A stretch of 64,000 nt of DNA from Actibacterium sp. 188UL27-1 (GCF_016901225.1 NZ_JAFEUL010000001.1:424773-488772), one strand, 5' to 3'; shown: positions 44,354 to 54,013, numbered from the stretch's first letter. A program made the numbers and translations. Notes: generated from the sequence alone by a model not told the origin.

Positions 44354-45445
44354 ATGGTTCAGATACATGCCGAGATGCGGTTACCCACCCAGGATCTGCA
44401 AGAGGATCTGCAGTTCTTCACCAAAATCTTGGGGATGCGGCTGGATTCAATTTATCCGGCTGATGATCCACAGGTGGCCGTGCTGTCGGGTCATGGCATG
44501 CGGTTGCGGATCCAGCAGGGTGCGACAGAGCCACCGGGGACATTGCGCATTCTGACCGATGATCCGGAGGGGTTTGCCAAAGGCGCGCGCACGTTGACGG
44601 CGCCTAATGGCACACGGGTGGAAATTGACGTGTTGAACCCGCCCATGGTTATGCCGCACACCGCGCACCGCTTTGTCGTGCGGCGTCTGGCCGATCAGGC
44701 CCCGTGGGTGATCGGGCGTGCGGGCATGCAGTACCGCGATCTGATCCCAGACCGGTTGGGAGGGGCCATCATCGCCAGCCATATCCGCATACCAGATGGC
44801 GGGCCGGTGCCCGACATGGTGCATTATCATACGGTGGGATTTCAGCTGATCTTTTGCTATCGCGGTTGGGTTGATCTGGTTTACGAAGATCAGGGCCCTC
44901 CCTTTCGGCTTGAGGCGGGTAATTGCGTGATCCAGCCCCCCGAGATCCGGCACCGGGTCCTGCATGCCAGCGACAATATTGAAGTGATTGAGATCGGCGT
45001 TCCGGCGGAGCACGTGACCACCATCGACCATGACATGACCCTGCCCAATGACACAATTGACCCCGACCGGCTGTTCCAGGGGCAGCGTTTTGTTCACCAC
45101 CAGGCAAAGACAGCCGCGTGGGGGCCATTTCGACTGCCAGGATACAAAAGCCGTGACACCACGATTGCGGCTCACACAGATGGGGTGGCTGGCGTACACG
45201 TGATCAGACCGACGGGCGAAGAGACCGGTTGGGTCCGCCATGATAGTGACATCCTGTTCACATTCGTCATGGACGGTACACTGACCTTGGCGGGCGAGGG
45301 GCAGGAGGCCCAGCACCTGACCGCCGGTGACGCATTTGTGGTGCCACCGGGGATGTTGATCCACTATGCTCATCCGTCGGATGATCTGCAGCTTTTGGAA
45401 GTGGCGTTGCCGGGGGTGTTCACCACCACGGTTCAGCCAATGTAA
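44354..45445 (+). CDS. VOC domain fused to two cupin domains
   Basis: A 363-residue soluble protein. Residues 1-105 form a glyoxalase/VOC-like half-domain (HAEMRLPTQDLQEDLQFFTKILGMRLDS). Two cupin domains follow: the first with YHTVGFQLIFCYRGWVDLVYEDQG and FRLEAGNCVIQPPEIRHRVLHA, the second with RHDSDILFTFVMDGTLTLAGEG and LTAGDAFVVPPGMLIHYAHP. Metal-ligand histidines can be seen in both. The combination suggests a dioxygenase or an isomerase on an aromatic or sugar-like compound, not identifiable here. AAAAGG lies upstream of the ATG. Confidence 0.8.
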   Translation: MVQIHAEMRLPTQDLQEDLQFFTKILGMRLDSIYPADDPQVAVLSGHGMRLRIQQGATEPPGTLRILTDDPEGFAKGARTLTAPNGTRVEIDVLNPPMVMPHTAHRFVVRRLADQAPWVIGRAGMQYRDLIPDRLGGAIIASHIRIPDGGPVPDMVHYHTVGFQLIFCYRGWVDLVYEDQGPPFRLEAGNCVIQPPEIRHRVLHASDNIEVIEIGVPAEHVTTIDHDMTLPNDTIDPDRLFQGQRFVHHQAKTAAWGPFRLPGYKSRDTTIAAHTDGVAGVHVIRPTGEETGWVRHDSDILFTFVMDGTLTLAGEGQEAQHLTAGDAFVVPPGMLIHYAHPSDDLQLLEVALPGVFTTTVQPM

Positions 45446-45937
45446 AATGGGTGCCGCACCCTACCCAGATACGACACCCCCCGCAGCCTAACGGCCTTGG
45501 TTTCAATAAAATTTACTCATAATCCTATGAACTTCTCTCGCAGTTGGGGATGAGGACGATTGAAGTTCAAAAACAGGGCCGCAGCAGCAAGGCTAAGCCA
45601 TGCTGTCAGGATCGCTGCGGTTTGAGGCGTGAAATCAGAGACCAACGTGACAGGAACAGGACCAACTGCCAGCGCGTTCAGTACCGTGTAAGCAACGTCC
45701 TTACTCATGAAAAAACCATTCTGATCCGCGCTGTTTGCAGGTCCATCATCAACAAAACGACCCTTTTGATGAAAACATGGCTGCGCTGGGGAAGGCTGCT
45801 GTGTTTTCTGTTCAAAAGACGTTTTCATCAGATGCTCCATGCAGGGCCCACATACCCGGGCTGTAGGCGGACCATCGCCCAAAACAGCCCTGTCGCGCAT
45901 TGGGTTTTGTCAAAGAGATCTGAGTTTTTGTGGTTTC
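45446..45937. other. 492-base gap with one doubtful small ORF
   Basis: The stretch is AT-richer than its flanks. It contains only a possible 63-codon minus-strand frame (45517-45708). I see no convincing terminator, repeat or promoter element. Confidence 0.4.
45517..45708 (-). CDS. Doubtful small membrane protein
   Basis: A 63-residue frame, MSKDVAYTVLNALAVGPVPV then a hydrophobic segment ILTAWLSLAAAALFLNF and a basic tail. One or two membrane helices are plausible. There is no ribosome site and no recognised family, and the frame continues upstream without a clear start. Listed because the hydrophobic pattern is protein-like; it may be chance. Confidence 0.3.
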   Translation of the reverse strand: MSKDVAYTVLNALAVGPVPVTLVSDFTPQTAAILTAWLSLAAAALFLNFNRPHPQLREKFIGL

Positions 45938-46642
45938 CTACGAATCGGTTGCTTCGCGGACCATCGCTTCGAGGCGCTGGACATCGGCGATGACCAGGGC
46001 ATTGCCACCCCGCTTCAACAAACCGGCTTTGGTCAACCGGCTGATTTCGCGGGATACGGCCTCGCGGTGGGTGCTGACCCGGTCGGCGATTTCGGCCAGG
46101 GTCGGGGCGGGTTGCAGGCTGACGGACTGTTCGGTGGTTTCCGTAAGTCGGGCCAGTCGCAGCAATTCGGCGTGGATCCGGTTCTGTACCGCCAGGGTCC
46201 GGAACTCGAACAGGCGCTGCGACATGACACGAAGCTCGGCCACGAAATGGCGCAAGAAGGTATGGGTGATCTCGGGCTCATCATGGAGCAGCAGCAGGAA
46301 GTCACGCTCCGGCAATAGCAAAAGCTCGCAATCATCCAGGGTTTCCACACTGGCAGAACGGTCCAGTCCGTCAATGGCGGCCATCTCTCCGAAAAAGCCA
46401 CCCTGCTCAATGTCCGACAGGATCACGGCCTTGCCATCGGCTGAGTAATTCAGAACCCGCGCGCGCCCTGCCACCAGGAAATAGACATCTCGGGTGTCTT
46501 CCTTGGCTTCGACAATCGATTGCCCCGCCTTGCGACTGACGGGTCTGCAATGGCTGGCGATGCTTGTTAGAATTTCGTCTTCCAGACCGCCGAAGAGAGA
46601 GATTTTTCGTAGCGCGTCAACGATGTAATCGGTGTTTGGCAC
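45938..46642 (-). CDS. Crp/Fnr-family transcriptional regulator
   Basis: A 234-residue regulator started at GTG with AGGA upstream; the open frame continues upstream but without family similarity. The cyclic-nucleotide-binding fold covers about 15-130 (GQSIVEAKEDTRDVYFLVAGRARV, GGFFGEMAAIDG), followed by the dimer helix and a C-terminal HTH with TLAEIADRVSTHREAVSREISRL. No N-terminal Cys cluster is present, so it is not an oxygen-sensing FNR. The recognition helix carries E-x-x-S-R, the FNR-type pattern that reads TTGAT half-sites, rather than the E-x-x-G-R of CRP. Confidence 0.88.
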   Translation of the reverse strand: MPNTDYIVDALRKISLFGGLEDEILTSIASHCRPVSRKAGQSIVEAKEDTRDVYFLVAGRARVLNYSADGKAVILSDIEQGGFFGEMAAIDGLDRSASVETLDDCELLLLPERDFLLLLHDEPEITHTFLRHFVAELRVMSQRLFEFRTLAVQNRIHAELLRLARLTETTEQSVSLQPAPTLAEIADRVSTHREAVSREISRLTKAGLLKRGGNALVIADVQRLEAMVREATDS

Positions 46643-46790
46643 TGCGCGTCCTGCTTTGTTGCTGAAGTCTCCGACTAGCTGCTTAGAGTGTTTTATCGGC
46701 AATCTGAATCGAAATTCGCCCCTGGACGAGTGAAACTGGCGTGAATATCTGCTTGCCCCCGGGCATCGCGCCGATGCCCGGGGGTATATT

Positions 46791-48215
46791 CTACAGCCCA
46801 AACCCGTCGGGCCAGGCTCGCGTGCGTATCTCGTCCAGAGTTTGCAGGTTCAGCAGGATACCGTTGCGGAAGACCGGCCGCAGTGCCTCGGCCCTTTTGG
46901 GGATGTTGTCCAGCCGTCGTGCCACCAAAGCGCCGCTATCGGTCTGCATCACGCCTTGCCGTCCCCGTTTGGACGTTTTGGTGCCTTTTGCTGTGATCGG
47001 ATCCTTGTAAATGTCATGCCACTGCCCGTCGAGATAGAGGGCCGAAGCTTTCATGGAATAGCTAAAGCAATCCCGGTCGACCTTTTGCAGCAACCCGCCG
47101 CCCATGCCAAAGGCGATATTGCCGATGGCCAGACCCCGGTCGATCAGGACGTCCATGATATCGATGATCGAGTGGCGGTTGACGCCATCCCCTTGGATCA
47201 CCCGCACCTTGTTGTTCAGCAGGCGATACCCTTGCGGTGTGGTGGTCGCGCCAAATCGCCCGATCAGCGCCTCGATCACATCGGGCACCACTTGCACAGG
47301 GTCACCGCTATCGGGCCGCACGACCAGCACGCCGTCGCGGGCCAGCACCTGGTCGCGCAAAACCTCGCCCCAATAAGATCGCACGGCGCGCATCAGGTCA
47401 TAGCTGTCCGAGACGCAGGCGATCAGGCCCTTGGGGTTGCGATCCAGAAAGGCGCGCATCTGATCCAACTCACCCGGTTCCCCAAGTGCCGTCATGGTGG
47501 AGTGTTCGGTGGCTGGGATCGAAAAACCTGCCATATCTGCGCCATAAAATTTACGCGCGTAAACAATTGCCATGGCAGTATCAGTACCCATCGCGCTGAC
47601 AAGGTGAGCAAGCCCGCCAATCGCGGCACTTTCACCGCTGGAGGCGCCACGCGCCCCGAAATCGTGCAGCTTGAAGGCGGCCCCGTCCGTTGACCCGTCC
47701 GTGATCATCATTCGTTCCTGGATCTGGCCCATCACATAGTGGGACAGGCTGGCGACGGTGGACGGATACCAGACCGCACGCAGCAGGCGCGTTTCCAGAA
47801 ACGACGGCAGCCACCAACAGGCGGGATCGGTGTTCTGGATCCGCATCTGTGGCACGCCGACCGGGGCCATGGTGCCTTCGGGCAACGCCTCGATCAGGAC
47901 CGGCAGCTTGCCGTCATGGGCATCCACGATCCGTTGCCATCCGGGCAGGTACAGTTCCAGCCCGTGGGTTTTTAGCACAGGTGCGGCCTCGTCGATCATC
48001 TGCTGGGTGACGCGGATCTGCGCCAGCTTGGCCAGTTCGATCTGCAGACCAAAGAACAGCACCGTGTCGATGCCCTCCCATGCCTTTCGCGGCTCGATGT
48101 AGGATGACACATATTCGGTGCCGTCCGGATACTGGGTGGCGTGTGAATACTTGTAGCTGTCTGTGTCAAAAATCGGGTTCTGCGCATTCAGCGCATCTGC
48201 AAATAATGCAGTCAT
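46791..48215 (-). CDS. nadV: Nicotinamide phosphoribosyltransferase
   Basis: A 474-residue NAMPT-type enzyme forming NMN from nicotinamide and PRPP. Motifs: DTDSYKYSHATQYP at the N-terminus, LHDFGARGASSGESAAIGG (about 175-193), VVRPDSGDP (about 297-305) and VIQGDGVNRHSI (about 340). It is the longer nicotinamide form rather than nicotinate PRT. The next gene codirectionally upstream encodes the NMN adenylyltransferase, so the pair completes the two-step NAD salvage route. Confidence 0.93.
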   Translation of the reverse strand: MTALFADALNAQNPIFDTDSYKYSHATQYPDGTEYVSSYIEPRKAWEGIDTVLFFGLQIELAKLAQIRVTQQMIDEAAPVLKTHGLELYLPGWQRIVDAHDGKLPVLIEALPEGTMAPVGVPQMRIQNTDPACWWLPSFLETRLLRAVWYPSTVASLSHYVMGQIQERMMITDGSTDGAAFKLHDFGARGASSGESAAIGGLAHLVSAMGTDTAMAIVYARKFYGADMAGFSIPATEHSTMTALGEPGELDQMRAFLDRNPKGLIACVSDSYDLMRAVRSYWGEVLRDQVLARDGVLVVRPDSGDPVQVVPDVIEALIGRFGATTTPQGYRLLNNKVRVIQGDGVNRHSIIDIMDVLIDRGLAIGNIAFGMGGGLLQKVDRDCFSYSMKASALYLDGQWHDIYKDPITAKGTKTSKRGRQGVMQTDSGALVARRLDNIPKRAEALRPVFRNGILLNLQTLDEIRTRAWPDGFGL

Positions 48216-48302
48216 GTCAGGTCCTCCTCGGACGGTTGATTACCCCTCCGGACCTCCCGGATGGGCGTTGCTGGCAGTCGCGGGCCAGCGCCGCATTCGC
48301 GA

Positions 48303-49409
48303 TCAGGTGGCGTGGGCCATCAGGATGGAAGAATATGCAAAGGGCACATCCGGCACGAGCGCCTGAATGATGTCGAAATGATCCTCAAAAATCGTATCCG
48401 GCGTAATCTCGGTAATAGGTACCCATTTGGCGTCCACCGCATCGCTGCCGCTTTTGACACGCTCCATCTTTTCGCGGTCTTGGAGTTCAAAGACAAAGGC
48501 CTCCGTCCGGACCCAGCCGCGTTCCGAGCGTTCGGGGTGGTCAAAGACCTGGCGATGCCGCAACCGACTGCGCAGCGCGCCTTTGGGCATATCGAGGCCC
48601 GCCTCTTCGTAAAGCTCCCGCACCACGGCTTCGATTGCGGTTTCGCCCGGGTCGATATGGCCGCCGGGCAGGGCCCAGAGCCCGCGACCCGGTTCGCGCT
48701 GCCGTTGGATCATCAGGATATGGCCCGATTGCACGACCACCGCATCCGCCGTGTTGATCGGAAACGGATAGCCATAGACCTGTTCCGCAGCCGCGATTCG
48801 CGCGCGGTGATCTTTGACAAAGGTTGCCTCGGCCTGCACCCGAGCCACCGCGCCGGGATGCGCGGCCATCCAATCCTGCACCAAAGCTACCTGCGCCGGG
48901 CCAAACCTGTCTGGCCCATGGGCCGCATCCGCCGGAAAGAACAATGTCTCCCGCAGGTCGGTGGCGTTGATGATCTTGCCCTCATGCTCGGTCGGTGCGG
49001 CAGGCAGCATCTGCCATTCCGGAAACCAGCGTAGGTATTGGGATGACCTGTCCTTTTCAAACCCGGTGATCGCGATATCGGTCTGGTCCGGGTCCAGCCC
49101 TTTCGCCCGCATGTGCAGCCGCACGGCCGTCCGCACATTCGTGGCCCAGGCCCGGTCATTGTAGAGTGTGTCAACCAGCGGCAGCACGTCGACCGGAAGG
49201 CCAGTATTGCGAAGCGATTCGTTAATGAAACCCAACCGCTCCGCATAGCTGAACGGGTTTTTCCAACTGCGCGGTCGGTAGGCGCTGCCCACCAGCATCA
49301 GCATGCTGTCGGCTTGCGTTGAGACGGATAAGATCACGTCGAGATGACCGATATGGAAGGGTTGGAACCGTCCGATAAAGACGGCCAAGGTATGGCGTTG
49401 ACTGCCCAT
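48303..49409 (-). CDS. Bifunctional NMN adenylyltransferase / Nudix hydrolase
   Basis: A 368-residue fusion. The NadM-type domain has GRFQPFHIGHLDVI (HxGH, about 13-26) and the second motif AITGFEKDRSSQYLRWFP. The C-terminal Nudix domain has the full box GGHIDPGETAIEAVVRELYE EAGL (about 245-268). It adenylates NMN to NAD; the Nudix domain may clear ADP-ribose-like products. It lies 87 bases upstream of nadV on the same strand, forming an operon. The space is written only in the motif, not in the protein. Confidence 0.93.
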   Translation of the reverse strand: MGSQRHTLAVFIGRFQPFHIGHLDVILSVSTQADSMLMLVGSAYRPRSWKNPFSYAERLGFINESLRNTGLPVDVLPLVDTLYNDRAWATNVRTAVRLHMRAKGLDPDQTDIAITGFEKDRSSQYLRWFPEWQMLPAAPTEHEGKIINATDLRETLFFPADAAHGPDRFGPAQVALVQDWMAAHPGAVARVQAEATFVKDHRARIAAAEQVYGYPFPINTADAVVVQSGHILMIQRQREPGRGLWALPGGHIDPGETAIEAVVRELYEEAGLDMPKGALRSRLRHRQVFDHPERSERGWVRTEAFVFELQDREKMERVKSGSDAVDAKWVPITEITPDTIFEDHFDIIQALVPDVPFAYSSILMAHAT

Positions 49410-49616
49410 GGCATGCGACCTCCGCTATGCTATTTGCTGTGATCGGACCTCCCGACCACGGGTAAAGGATACTCCCAGACCTTGCGGAAAGGAACCCCCG
49501 GGCAACGCATAGCCGGTAGAACAAACCGTTTCGCGGGCGCATGCGACCGCGCGGTCACTCGTTCTAAACCGGGCGCAGACTATATGGCGGGGTGTCAGCG
49601 TAACAGGATCCCAACT

Positions 49617-50939
49617 ATGACCGAATATAAACACCGCCCGATGGGGCTGCCCGTGCCAGATGGCCGGTTGTCCCGGCTGGCGCGCCTGGGCGGGATGGCG
49701 GCGGGTGTCGCGGGCAATATCGCGGTCAATGGCGGCCGCCAGCTGGTGTCGGGCCAGCGGCCCAAGATGAATGACCTGTTGCTTACCCCTGCCAATGCCG
49801 CGCGGATCACCAGCCAACTGGCCCAGATGCGCGGCGCGGCCATGAAGATGGGCCAGCTTATGTCGATGGAGGGGGGCGATTTCATCCCGCCCGAACTGGC
49901 GGAGATCTTGGGCCACCTGCGCGCTGACGCCCATTACATGCCGCCTGCCCAGCTGAAAAAGGTTCTTTCTGCCAATTGGGGTGCCGATTTTCTGAAGCGG
50001 TTCAAACGGTTTGATGTGCGGCCCATCGCAGCTGCTTCGATCGGGCAGGTCCACCGTGCGCAAACGAAAGACGGGCGCGATGTGGCGATCAAGGTGCAAT
50101 ATCCTGGCGTTCGCAAAAGCATTGACAGCGATGTCAGCAATGTCGCCTCGCTTTTGCGTTTGACTGGCCTGCTGCCCAAGGAGTTGGACATCGCGCCTAT
50201 GCTGGCCGAGGCAAAACGCCAGCTGCATGAAGAGGCCGATTACCAACGCGAAGGGGACATGCTCGACCAGTTCGGGATCCTCTTGGCCGACGATCCCCGG
50301 TTTGTTGTCCCACAGCTTCACCCTGATCTGACGACGGAGAACATCCTTGGCATGGATTACATCGATGGCGTCGCTATTGAGACGCTTACCGACGCCTCCC
50401 AGGACACCCGGGATACTGTGATGAACGCGCTGGTCGCTTTGGTCGTGCAGGAGCTTTTTGAGTTCAAACTGATGCAAACCGATCCTAACTTTGCCAATTA
50501 CCGCTATGATCCCGACACGGGCAAAGTCGTCCTGTTGGATTTCGGCGCGACACGCCCCTTTTCTGACGGGATGGTTGAGAGGTATCGTCAACTTCTGCGC
50601 GCTGGCCTGTCCGATGACCGTGAGGCGCGCCGCGCCGCCATGATCGAGATTGGGTTTTTCACCGCCGACACGCAGCCCAAACACCAAAACCAGATCCTGG
50701 ATATGTTCGCCATGGCGATGGAGCCGGTCCAGGCCGGTGGCACCTTTGATTTCGCCGAAACCGATCTGGCTGGCCGCCTGCGCATGGCCGGGATGGAGAT
50801 CGCGGCAGAGCGTGATTTCTGGCATATCCCGCCCATGGACACGCTTTATGTCCAGCGCAAGATGGGCGGGATCTACTTGCTGGCCAGCCGTCTGAAGGCG
50901 CGGATCAACCTGTCGCCGTTGATCGCGGCGGCCACCTGA
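49617..50939 (+). CDS. ABC1/UbiB-family atypical kinase
   Basis: A 440-residue member of the AarF/ABC1 family. The KxGQ motif is KMGQLMSMEG (about 80), the Ala-rich nucleotide loop is AAASIGQVHRA (about 140), followed by the invariant Lys in VAIKVQYPGV, the ExD motif EADYQREGDM, and catalytic Asp and metal-binding DFG in QTDPNFANY and LLDFGATR. It may support quinone biosynthesis or lipid homeostasis. The start follows AGGATC; the frame extends upstream without similarity. No C-terminal membrane helix is obvious. Confidence 0.88.
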   Translation: MTEYKHRPMGLPVPDGRLSRLARLGGMAAGVAGNIAVNGGRQLVSGQRPKMNDLLLTPANAARITSQLAQMRGAAMKMGQLMSMEGGDFIPPELAEILGHLRADAHYMPPAQLKKVLSANWGADFLKRFKRFDVRPIAAASIGQVHRAQTKDGRDVAIKVQYPGVRKSIDSDVSNVASLLRLTGLLPKELDIAPMLAEAKRQLHEEADYQREGDMLDQFGILLADDPRFVVPQLHPDLTTENILGMDYIDGVAIETLTDASQDTRDTVMNALVALVVQELFEFKLMQTDPNFANYRYDPDTGKVVLLDFGATRPFSDGMVERYRQLLRAGLSDDREARRAAMIEIGFFTADTQPKHQNQILDMFAMAMEPVQAGGTFDFAETDLAGRLRMAGMEIAAERDFWHIPPMDTLYVQRKMGGIYLLASRLKARINLSPLIAAAT

Positions 50940-51011
50940 TCAAACGGATCGACAGCGGCCCAATCCCCCGGCAAGATGCCCTGGAACGGCACAGACCGAG
51001 GGGAGGATATA

Positions 51012-52070
51012 ATGAAAACCATCAAGGGGCCGGCATTGTTTCTGGCGCAATTCGCGGGCGATGATGCGCCGTTCAATTCGTGGGATACGATCACGAAATG
51101 GGCGGCTGATTGCGGTTACAAAGGTGTGCAGGTGCCCAGCTGGGATGCGCGCCTCTTCGATCTGGCCCAAGCCGCCACGTCCAAGGATTACTGCGACACG
51201 TTCAAGGGCCAGGCCGCCGAAAACGGGGTGGAGGTGACAGAGCTTTCGACCCATCTACAGGGTCAACTGGTTGCCGTTCACCCCGCCTATGACGCCGCGT
51301 TTGACGGCTTTGCCGACCCTTCCGTGCATGGCGACCCCAAGGCGCGACAGGCCTGGGCGGTTGAGCAGGTCAAGATGGCCATCACGGCTTCGGCCAATCT
51401 GGGGATCAAGAACCACGTCTCCTTCTCTGGTGCGCTGGCCTGGCCCTATATCTATCCCTGGCCGCAACGCCCCGCGGGCCTGGTTGAAACCGCTTTCGAT
51501 GAACTGGCGGCCCGTTGGCGCCCGATCCTCGACCATGCTGATGCCCATGACGTTAATATCTGTTACGAGATCCACCCGGGCGAAGACCTGCATGACGGCG
51601 TCACGTTCGAGATGTTTCTGGACCGCGTCGACAACCATCCTCGCTGCAACATGCTCTATGATCCGTCCCATTACGTGCTGCAGTGTTTGGATTATCTGGA
51701 CAATATCGACATCTACAAAGATCGGATCAAGATGTTCCACGTCAAGGATGCGGAGTTCAATCCGACCGGTCGCCAGGGGGTCTATTCCGGCTACCAGCCC
51801 TGGGTTGACCGGGCGGGCCGGTTCCGTAGCCTGGGCGACGGACAGGTCGATTTCGCCGCAATTTTTGCGAAAATGGCTGCCAATGATTTCGATGGCTGGG
51901 CCGTGGTCGAGTGGGAATGCTGCCTGAAACATCCCGAAGACGGTGCGCGCGAAGGGGCGCAATTCGTCAAGGATCACATTATCCGGGTGACCGAACGCGC
52001 CTTTGATGATTTCGCCGATGGCGGTACGGATGATGTCATGAACCGCAAAATACTCGGGATAGGCGCGTAA
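51012..52070 (+). CDS. Sugar phosphate isomerase/epimerase (xylose isomerase-like TIM barrel)
   Basis: A 352-residue TIM-barrel protein. Metal ligands are suggested by ICYEIHPGEDLHDG (Glu/His), DPSHYVLQ (Asp/His), HVKDAEF (His/Asp) and VVEWECC (Glu). It is the isomerase/epimerase partner often found next to Gfo/Idh/MocA oxidoreductases in carbohydrate or inositol catabolism. GGGAGGA lies before the ATG. The stop is one base before the oxidoreductase ATG. Confidence 0.88.
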   Translation: MKTIKGPALFLAQFAGDDAPFNSWDTITKWAADCGYKGVQVPSWDARLFDLAQAATSKDYCDTFKGQAAENGVEVTELSTHLQGQLVAVHPAYDAAFDGFADPSVHGDPKARQAWAVEQVKMAITASANLGIKNHVSFSGALAWPYIYPWPQRPAGLVETAFDELAARWRPILDHADAHDVNICYEIHPGEDLHDGVTFEMFLDRVDNHPRCNMLYDPSHYVLQCLDYLDNIDIYKDRIKMFHVKDAEFNPTGRQGVYSGYQPWVDRAGRFRSLGDGQVDFAAIFAKMAANDFDGWAVVEWECCLKHPEDGAREGAQFVKDHIIRVTERAFDDFADGGTDDVMNRKILGIGA

Positions 52071-52071
52071 G

Positions 52072-53214
52072 ATGGTGGATCAGAACAAAGGCCCCATCCG
52101 CCTCGGCATGGTCGGCGGTGGCAATGATGCGTTCATCGGTGGCGTCCACCGGATCGCGTCGCGCATCGATGACCGGTACCGTCTGGTCGCGGGCGCGCTG
52201 TCCGCAACCCCCGAAAAAGCCCAGGCCTCTGGCGCGGCCCTCGGCCTGCCGCCCGACCGGATCTACGACGATTACATCACCATGGCCACGCACGAGGCTG
52301 CACGCGATGACAGGATTGAGGCCGTCTCCATCGTCACGCCAAACCACGTCCATATGGAGGCCGCACGCGCCTTTTTGCGCCAGGGCATCCATGTGATCTG
52401 CGACAAACCCCTGACCTCCACCCTCGACGATGCGGAAACGCTGGTGGCGGAGGTCGAAAACAACAACGCCCTCTTCATCCTCACCCATAACTATACCGGC
52501 TACCCGATGATCCGGCAGGCACAGCATATGATCGCCGCTGGTACGCTGGGTCAGATCCGGGTGGTTCAGGTCGAATATGCGCAAGACTGGCTGACTACGC
52601 CTCAAGATTTCAAACAGGCCGCATGGCGAACCGATCCCGCGCGGTCCGGCGCGGGCGGTTCAACCGGGGACATCGGCACCCATGCCTATAACCTCGCCTG
52701 CTTCGTCACCGGACTGACCCTGGACAGCCTCGCCGCCGACCTTCAGGCCTTCGTCCCTGGACGGCCAGTCGACGACAATGCCCATGTGATGCTGCGTTTC
52801 AAGGAAGGCGCACGCGGCATGCTCTGGTGTAGTCAGGTCGCGCCGGGCAACGAAAATGGCCTGCGCCTGCGCGTCTATGGCGAGAAAGGTGGCGTGGAAT
52901 GGGGGCAGGAAGACCCAAATTACCTGTTCTTTTCCCCTTTCGGTGAGCCGACCCAGCGGATCACTCGAAATGGCCCGGGCGCCGGGGATGCCGCAGCCGT
53001 CGTCAGCCGTATTCCCCCTGGCCATCCCGAAGGCTACCTGGAAGGCTTCGCGAACATCTATACCGCAGCGGCCGATGCTATCCGCGCGCATCAGGCAGGC
53101 CAACCGCTCACCGACAGCCCCCTTCCCACCGTCCATGACGGCCTGAACGGCATGAAATTCATCCATGCCTGTGTCACATCCTCCGCCCAAAACGGCGCTT
53201 GGATACAGGTCTAA
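52072..53214 (+). CDS. Gfo/Idh/MocA-family oxidoreductase
   Basis: A 380-residue NAD(P)-dependent sugar dehydrogenase. The dinucleotide motif is LGMVGGGNDAFIGGVHR (about 10-26), the catalytic Lys lies in ICDKPLTS (motif EKP variant DKP), and the second catalytic region is GGSTGDIGTHAYNLACF with the His. The N-terminal domain is Rossmann, the C-terminal one a mixed beta sheet. It works with the upstream isomerase on an unidentified sugar or inositol. Confidence 0.9.
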   Translation: MVDQNKGPIRLGMVGGGNDAFIGGVHRIASRIDDRYRLVAGALSATPEKAQASGAALGLPPDRIYDDYITMATHEAARDDRIEAVSIVTPNHVHMEAARAFLRQGIHVICDKPLTSTLDDAETLVAEVENNNALFILTHNYTGYPMIRQAQHMIAAGTLGQIRVVQVEYAQDWLTTPQDFKQAAWRTDPARSGAGGSTGDIGTHAYNLACFVTGLTLDSLAADLQAFVPGRPVDDNAHVMLRFKEGARGMLWCSQVAPGNENGLRLRVYGEKGGVEWGQEDPNYLFFSPFGEPTQRITRNGPGAGDAAAVVSRIPPGHPEGYLEGFANIYTAAADAIRAHQAGQPLTDSPLPTVHDGLNGMKFIHACVTSSAQNGAWIQV

Positions 53215-53242
53215 TTGATCTGGGAGCAGGCCTCTCAACGCG

Positions 53243-53290
53243 CGCCTCCCTCCCCCAATCTGGGGGAGGGATGGGGGGAGGGGGCATCAC
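53243..53290. repeat. Inverted repeat family B, copy 2
   Basis: CCCTCCCCC and GGGGGAGGG form a hairpin around AATCT, followed by a GGGGGGAGGGGG run. Read on the minus strand it aligns with the copy at 19100-19150. It lies between the converging oxidoreductase and pcs genes and could act as a bidirectional terminator. Confidence 0.65.
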
Positions 53291-53299
53291 CCGATGTTT

Positions 53300-54013
53300 C
53301 TATCGCGCGGAGGCGCGGCGCGGGGACCATGGCGGAATAACCTGCTGAAGCACTCCGGCAAAAACCAGGTAAGTTGTCGTCGCAGCCAAAATCACCTGGC
53401 CCCAATCGGGCAAGCCAAACTCCGTCCAGGCTGCCCAGATCGCGCACATGGTCCATAGCACCGCCACGGGCAAGGACACGGTCCGCCAACGTGCCGTCCG
53501 CACCGGGTGAATGAACCGGATCGGCAAAAACATCGCCGCGGCCAGAACAACAATCGCCAACAAGCTCGCCCAGCCCGGCGGCTCCACGGCGAATACTACC
53601 AGAACCACCATGTTCCAGCAGCCCGGGAAGCCCCAAAACGATGCGTCCGAGGTCTTCATACCCGTATAGGCAAAATAGATCGCGCTGGCGAAGGTGATCA
53701 CGAACAACCCGGCCCAACCCATCCAGTCCGGGACGATACCCGAAGCATAAAGGGCGTAGGCTGGGATAAAAACATATGTCAGATAGTCGATGATCAGATC
53801 CAGCAGGGCTCCATCCACCTGCGGCGCAAAGGTCTTGACGTCGTATTTCCGCGCCAGTGGCCCATCGATCCCGTCCACGACAAAGGCAATCATCAGCCAC
53901 AGCACCATAATCGACCAATTTGCATTGATTGCCGATAGCAAGGCCAACATAGCAAAAACCGCGCCCGTGGCGGTCAACAGATGTATGGAAAGGGCGCGCA
54001 GCTTATGTGTCAT
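53300..54013 (-). CDS. pcs: Phosphatidylcholine synthase
   Basis: A 237-residue integral membrane CDP-alcohol phosphotransferase that condenses CDP-diacylglycerol with choline. The signature DGIDGPLARKYDVKTFAPQV, followed by DGALLDLIIDYLTY, matches bacterial Pcs rather than PgsA. About seven to eight hydrophobic segments are present. The start was taken at MTHKLRALSIHLLTATG; length matches rhizobial Pcs (about 240). A longer frame starting near 54139 overlaps xerC and is not used. Confidence 0.9.
   Translation of the reverse strand: MTHKLRALSIHLLTATGAVFAMLALLSAINANWSIMVLWLMIAFVVDGIDGPLARKYDVKTFAPQVDGALLDLIIDYLTYVFIPAYALYASGIVPDWMGWAGLFVITFASAIYFAYTGMKTSDASFWGFPGCWNMVVLVVFAVEPPGWASLLAIVVLAAAMFLPIRFIHPVRTARWRTVSLPVAVLWTMCAIWAAWTEFGLPDWGQVILAATTTYLVFAGVLQQVIPPWSPRRASAR

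Noticed and set aside
53235-53918. 227-codon minus-strand frame overlapping pcs
   Set aside because: Different frame from pcs, whose motifs are convincing; it also runs through the family B repeat.
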